Below the pieces are notes generated by a model. That model had not been told where the DNA came from. It searched no databases and saw nothing but the letters and a program-made list of their open reading frames with translations. DNA of 6,158 nt from DASSTJ01 sp035707965 (lineage in GTDB: Bacteria; Actinomycetota; Actinomycetes; Actinomycetales; Angustibacteraceae): the NCBI GenBank assembly GCA_035707965.1, contig DASSTJ010000080.1:1-6158 (forward strand), written 5' to 3'. Within the stretch, counting starts at the first letter, position 1; each line of letters opens with the position of its first letter. Positions 4,024-6,158 of the stretch are shown here, one piece after another. The position numbers were made by a program, and so were the translations under genes.

Positions 4024-6026
4024 CGGCGTGATCCCTCAGGGTCGGTGCGGACGTCGGAGTCGTCGTCCACCCGCCACGGCGTGGGGACGGCTGGGGACGG
4101 GGTGAGGCGCTCGGCCAGCTCTCGCCAGGGCAGGGGCTTGGACCACAGGAAACCTTGGGCGTGGTCGCACCCGGCGTCGGTCAGCCACTCGGCCACGCCG
4201 CGGGTCTCCACACCCTCTGCGGTCACTCGGAAGCCCAGGCTGTGGCCGAGCTCGATGACGGAGCGGACGATGGCGCGGTCCTGGGTGCTGTCCGCGAGGT
4301 CGGAGACGAACGTGCGGTCGATCTTGATCTCGGACACCGGGAGCGTGCGCAGCTGCGACAGGCTCGTGTAGCCGATGCCGAAGTCGTCGATGGCGATCGT
4401 GACCCCCTCGCCGGCCAGCGCGACCACCACCTCGTTCGCGACGGCGGTGTCCATGGCGAGGGCGGTCTCGGTCACCTCGAGGTGCAGCCGCTCGAAGGTG
4501 CCGTCGTCCGCGGCGAGGAGCTCGCGGACCGTGCGGTGCAGCTGCGGCGACTCGAGGTTGCGGGCGGAGACGTTGACGGCGACCGTCCACGGCATCCCCT
4601 CGGCCAGCCACAGCTGCTGGTCACGCAGGGCACGTCGGATGACCCAGTCGGTCAGCGGCTCGATGAGGCCGGACCTCTCGGCGACGGGGAGGAACTCGTC
4701 GGGGGCGAGGAGACCGCGCTTCGGATGACGCCACCTGATGAGGGCCTCGACGCCGCGGATCGCCCCGTCGGCCAGGTCGATGCGGGGCTGGTAGAAGAGC
4801 TCCAGCTCGTCGCGCTCCAGCGCCTGGCGCAGCTCCTGCTGCACGACCAGGGAGTGCGTGGGGTGAGCGGCCGTCCTGCGCTCGTAGACGACGACCCCCG
4901 TGGCGCCGTGCTTTCCCTGGTACATCGCGGCGTCCGCGCACTGCAGCAGACCCTCGACGTCGTCCGCGTCGTCGGGGTAGAAGGCGACGCCGAAGCTCGC
5001 CTCGACACTGAGCGAGACCCCGTCGAGCACGACCTCCGTGGCCAGGTGCTCGCGGACGCGGGTGAGGAGCGCGACCGTGCTGTCCTTGTCCGAGACCCGG
5101 GGCAGCACGAGCCCGAACTCGTCGCCGCCGAGGCGGGCCACGAGGTCATCCGTGCGCAGCGACTCGGTGAGGCGTTCACCGACGACGCGCAGCAGCTCGT
5201 CGCCCGCGTGGTGGCCGAGGGTGTCGTTGACCTCCTTGAACCGGTCCAGGTCGACCAGCACCAGCGCGCCACGCTCGCCACGGCGGCCGCGGGCGAGCGC
5301 GTCCTCGGCCCTGTCCCGGAAGCGTCCGCGGTTCGGCAGCCCGGTCAGCACGTCGTGCAGCGCCTCGTGCTCGCGCTGGGCGGCGTGCCGGCGCAGGCTG
5401 CGGGTCGTCCACCACGAGATCAGGGCCAGCACGGCGTAGAGCGCCAGCAGGCCGGCCACGAGTCGCCAGACCGTTCGGGTGGTCTCCGCCTGGACCTTGC
5501 TGGCGATGGCGTCGTAGGGCAGGTAGACCTCGAGCACACCGGTCGCCTGACCGGTCGTGTCAGCGACCACGGGCTGCATCACCCGGACGACACCGCCGGG
5601 CGACAGCTCGGTCGTGTGCAGCACACGGACGTCGGTCCGTCCCGTGGCAGCCGCCTGGAAGGCGGGGTCGTCGACCGGCACGGCGCCCGCCACGGTGCCG
5701 TCGTCGCTGAACGCTACCGCCCCCTGGAAGGTGCGCAGACGCAGCCGCGTCACGGAGCCGTTGAAGATGGCGAGGTCGGTCGCCGCCTGCAGCCGCCCGC
5801 GCTCGTCGTCGCTCAGGCCTCGGGACAGGTCGTCTCCGCTGAGCGCCGGCGCGATCGCCATCTCCTCGATCACCGCGGCCTGCGCGCGGCCCTGGTCGCG
5901 CCCCCGCTCCTCGGCCTGCTGCTGGTAGCCGCGCAGCAGCATGGCGCCGAGCGCGAGCACGGGAAGCAGGCTCACGGCTGCGTACACGGTGAACAGCCGT
6001 GAGCCACCCGCGCGGCGGATGCTCAT
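4020..6026 (-). CDS. Membrane GGDEF-EAL protein (c-di-GMP synthase/phosphodiesterase) with extracytoplasmic sensor
   Basis: A 668-residue protein when started at ATG 6026. TM1 is about 11-32 and TM2 about 187-207. The segment between (33-185) is outside the membrane and looks Cache-like (RTFQGAVAFSDDG, then GVLEVYLPYDAI), a moderate call. The GGDEF domain (about 224-384) has D259 in VDLDRFK, an intact GGDEF at 300-304 and an inhibitory RxxD site (RTDD, 291-294) five residues before it. The EAL domain (about 395-640) has E427 of EAL, N485, E517, D547-D548 in DDFG, K568, E604 and Q624. All these expected metal and catalytic residues are present, so both synthesis and hydrolysis of c-di-GMP are possible. 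Which dominates cannot be told. GTG 6062 in the same frame would add 12 residues, but those codons lie in a 36-bp dyad that looks regulatory, so ATG 6026 is preferred. No clear ribosome binding site is seen. The stop overlaps the solute-binding protein start (ATGA). Confidence 0.92.
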   Translation of the reverse strand: MSIRRAGGSRLFTVYAAVSLLPVLALGAMLLRGYQQQAEERGRDQGRAQAAVIEEMAIAPALSGDDLSRGLSDDERGRLQAATDLAIFNGSVTRLRLRTFQGAVAFSDDGTVAGAVPVDDPAFQAAATGRTDVRVLHTTELSPGGVVRVMQPVVADTTGQATGVLEVYLPYDAIASKVQAETTRTVWRLVAGLLALYAVLALISWWTTRSLRRHAAQREHEALHDVLTGLPNRGRFRDRAEDALARGRRGERGALVLVDLDRFKEVNDTLGHHAGDELLRVVGERLTESLRTDDLVARLGGDEFGLVLPRVSDKDSTVALLTRVREHLATEVVLDGVSLSVEASFGVAFYPDDADDVEGLLQCADAAMYQGKHGATGVVVYERRTAAHPTHSLVVQQELRQALERDELELFYQPRIDLADGAIRGVEALIRWRHPKRGLLAPDEFLPVAERSGLIEPLTDWVIRRALRDQQLWLAEGMPWTVAVNVSARNLESPQLHRTVRELLAADDGTFERLHLEVTETALAMDTAVANEVVVALAGEGVTIAIDDFGIGYTSLSQLRTLPVSEIKIDRTFVSDLADSTQDRAIVRSVIELGHSLGFRVTAEGVETRGVAEWLTDAGCDHAQGFLWSKPLPWRELAERLTPSPAVPTPWRVDDDSDVRTDPEGSRR
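4033..4037 (-). promoter_or_regulatory. Ribosome binding site of the solute-binding protein gene
   Basis: GAGGG on the minus strand is 9 nt before the ATG at 4023. It lies within the last codons of the GGDEF-EAL gene, so the lipoprotein can be translated by re-initiation or independently. It confirms the start that gives a complete lipoprotein signal peptide. Confidence 0.7.
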
Positions 6027-6061
6027 GTCAACCCATCGGCAGATCTGCGGCCCAGTTGACA
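6026..6061. promoter_or_regulatory. 36-bp nested dyad, candidate operator at the start of the GGDEF-EAL gene
   Basis: TGTCAAC (6026-6032) and GTTGACA (6055-6061) are perfect inverted arms. Exactly midway lies the perfect palindrome GCAGATCTGC (6039-6048), with 6-nt spacers on each side; all share one centre at 6043/6044. Twelve matched pairs around one centre are unlikely by chance. The left arm shares a base with the ATG at 6026, and the right arm shares two bases with the alternative GTG at 6062. It could be a repressor operator, or in RNA a hairpin hiding the start codon. No regulator gene or clear promoter is visible in the window. Confidence 0.6.
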
Positions 6062-6158
6062 CCTGCTGACGCGCGGGGCGACTGCGAGGGCGACGCCCGC
6101 GGGCGGCCCCGGGCCGTTCGACCCTGTCGGGCGCGGCTGGCTCGGCGAGACCGTGGGC
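6062..6158. other. GC-rich upstream region with overlapping short palindromes, no supported gene
   Basis: Three short dyads overlap or abut: GGGCGACGCCC (6088-6098), GCCCGCGGGC (6095-6104) and CGGCCCCGGGCCG (6104-6116). No start codon with a ribosome binding site, tRNA or clear promoter is seen. Two minus-strand frames are open to the window edge, so an upstream gene end cannot be ruled out. Confidence 0.35.

Noticed and set aside
4155..6002. Long 615-codon plus-strand reading frame opposite the GGDEF-EAL gene
   Set aside because: It is the complement of a clearly conserved coding frame in high-GC DNA and has no recognisable domain. The minus-strand frame carries every catalytic motif.
6056..6061. 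TTGACA as a plus-strand -35 promoter element
   Set aside because: It is explained by the dyad arm, and no -10-like hexamer lies 16-19 nt downstream.
6027..6062. GTG 6062 as start of the GGDEF-EAL protein (680 aa)
   Set aside because: It would make the whole dyad coding for 12 residues of no family likeness ahead of a normal N-terminus before TM1, and no ribosome binding site precedes it.
6023..6158. Minus-strand frame ending in TGA at 6025-6023 that overlaps the GGDEF-EAL ATG (ATGA), as if an upstream gene ended there
   Set aside because: Only about 44 codons are visible, no family is recognisable, and the last codons fall inside the symmetric dyad, which looks regulatory. Sequence beyond 6158 is needed.

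Overview
The window looks like chromosomal DNA from a high-GC actinobacterium. Most of it has strongly GC-biased third codon positions. Start-proximal -10 boxes suggest leaderless transcripts. The left half carries a gene set I recognise from actinobacteria: DUF4177, RidA-like, NUDIX and MBL-fold hydrolase, as around Rv3678A-Rv3678c-Rv3677c in Mycobacterium and a similar Streptomyces locus. I cannot name the genus.

Layout. (1) Positions 1-501, minus strand: the N-terminal 167 codons of a gene that runs off the left edge. Its GC content is lower than that of its neighbours, and its last visible part resembles a PD-(D/E)XK-type nuclease core. (2) Positions 502-593: a 92-bp divergent promoter region. 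A -10-like hexamer ends exactly 7 nt before each start codon. (3) Positions 594-3119, plus strand: a compact operon of DUF4177 (50 aa), RidA-like protein (156 aa), NUDIX hydrolase (330 aa) and MBL-fold hydrolase (280 aa). A leader containing a GAGCGA repeat precedes the RidA gene. A 10-bp GC hairpin covers the ribosome binding site and the first base of the start codon of the MBL gene. (4) Positions 3120-3129: a 10-nt tail-to-tail junction. (5) Positions 6026-3130, minus strand: a two-gene operon of a membrane GGDEF-EAL protein (668 aa) and a family-3 solute-binding lipoprotein (297 aa), joined by an ATGA overlap. (6) Positions 6026-6061: a nested 36-bp dyad touching the start codon of the GGDEF-EAL gene. 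Positions 6062-6158 are GC-rich with no supported gene.

How the genes work together. The plus-strand operon looks like housekeeping small-molecule chemistry: imine or enamine clean-up, nucleotide-diphosphate hydrolysis and a metallo-hydrolase. A shared pathway is not established. The minus-strand pair is the most interesting part. A secreted, lipid-anchored solute-binding protein has no permease or ATPase gene beside it in the window. It is translationally coupled to a c-di-GMP protein with an extracytoplasmic sensor and intact synthase and phosphodiesterase motifs. This arrangement suggests ligand-controlled c-di-GMP signalling, comparable in logic to NspS-MbaA of Vibrio cholerae. The link is inferred from gene order and sequence only.
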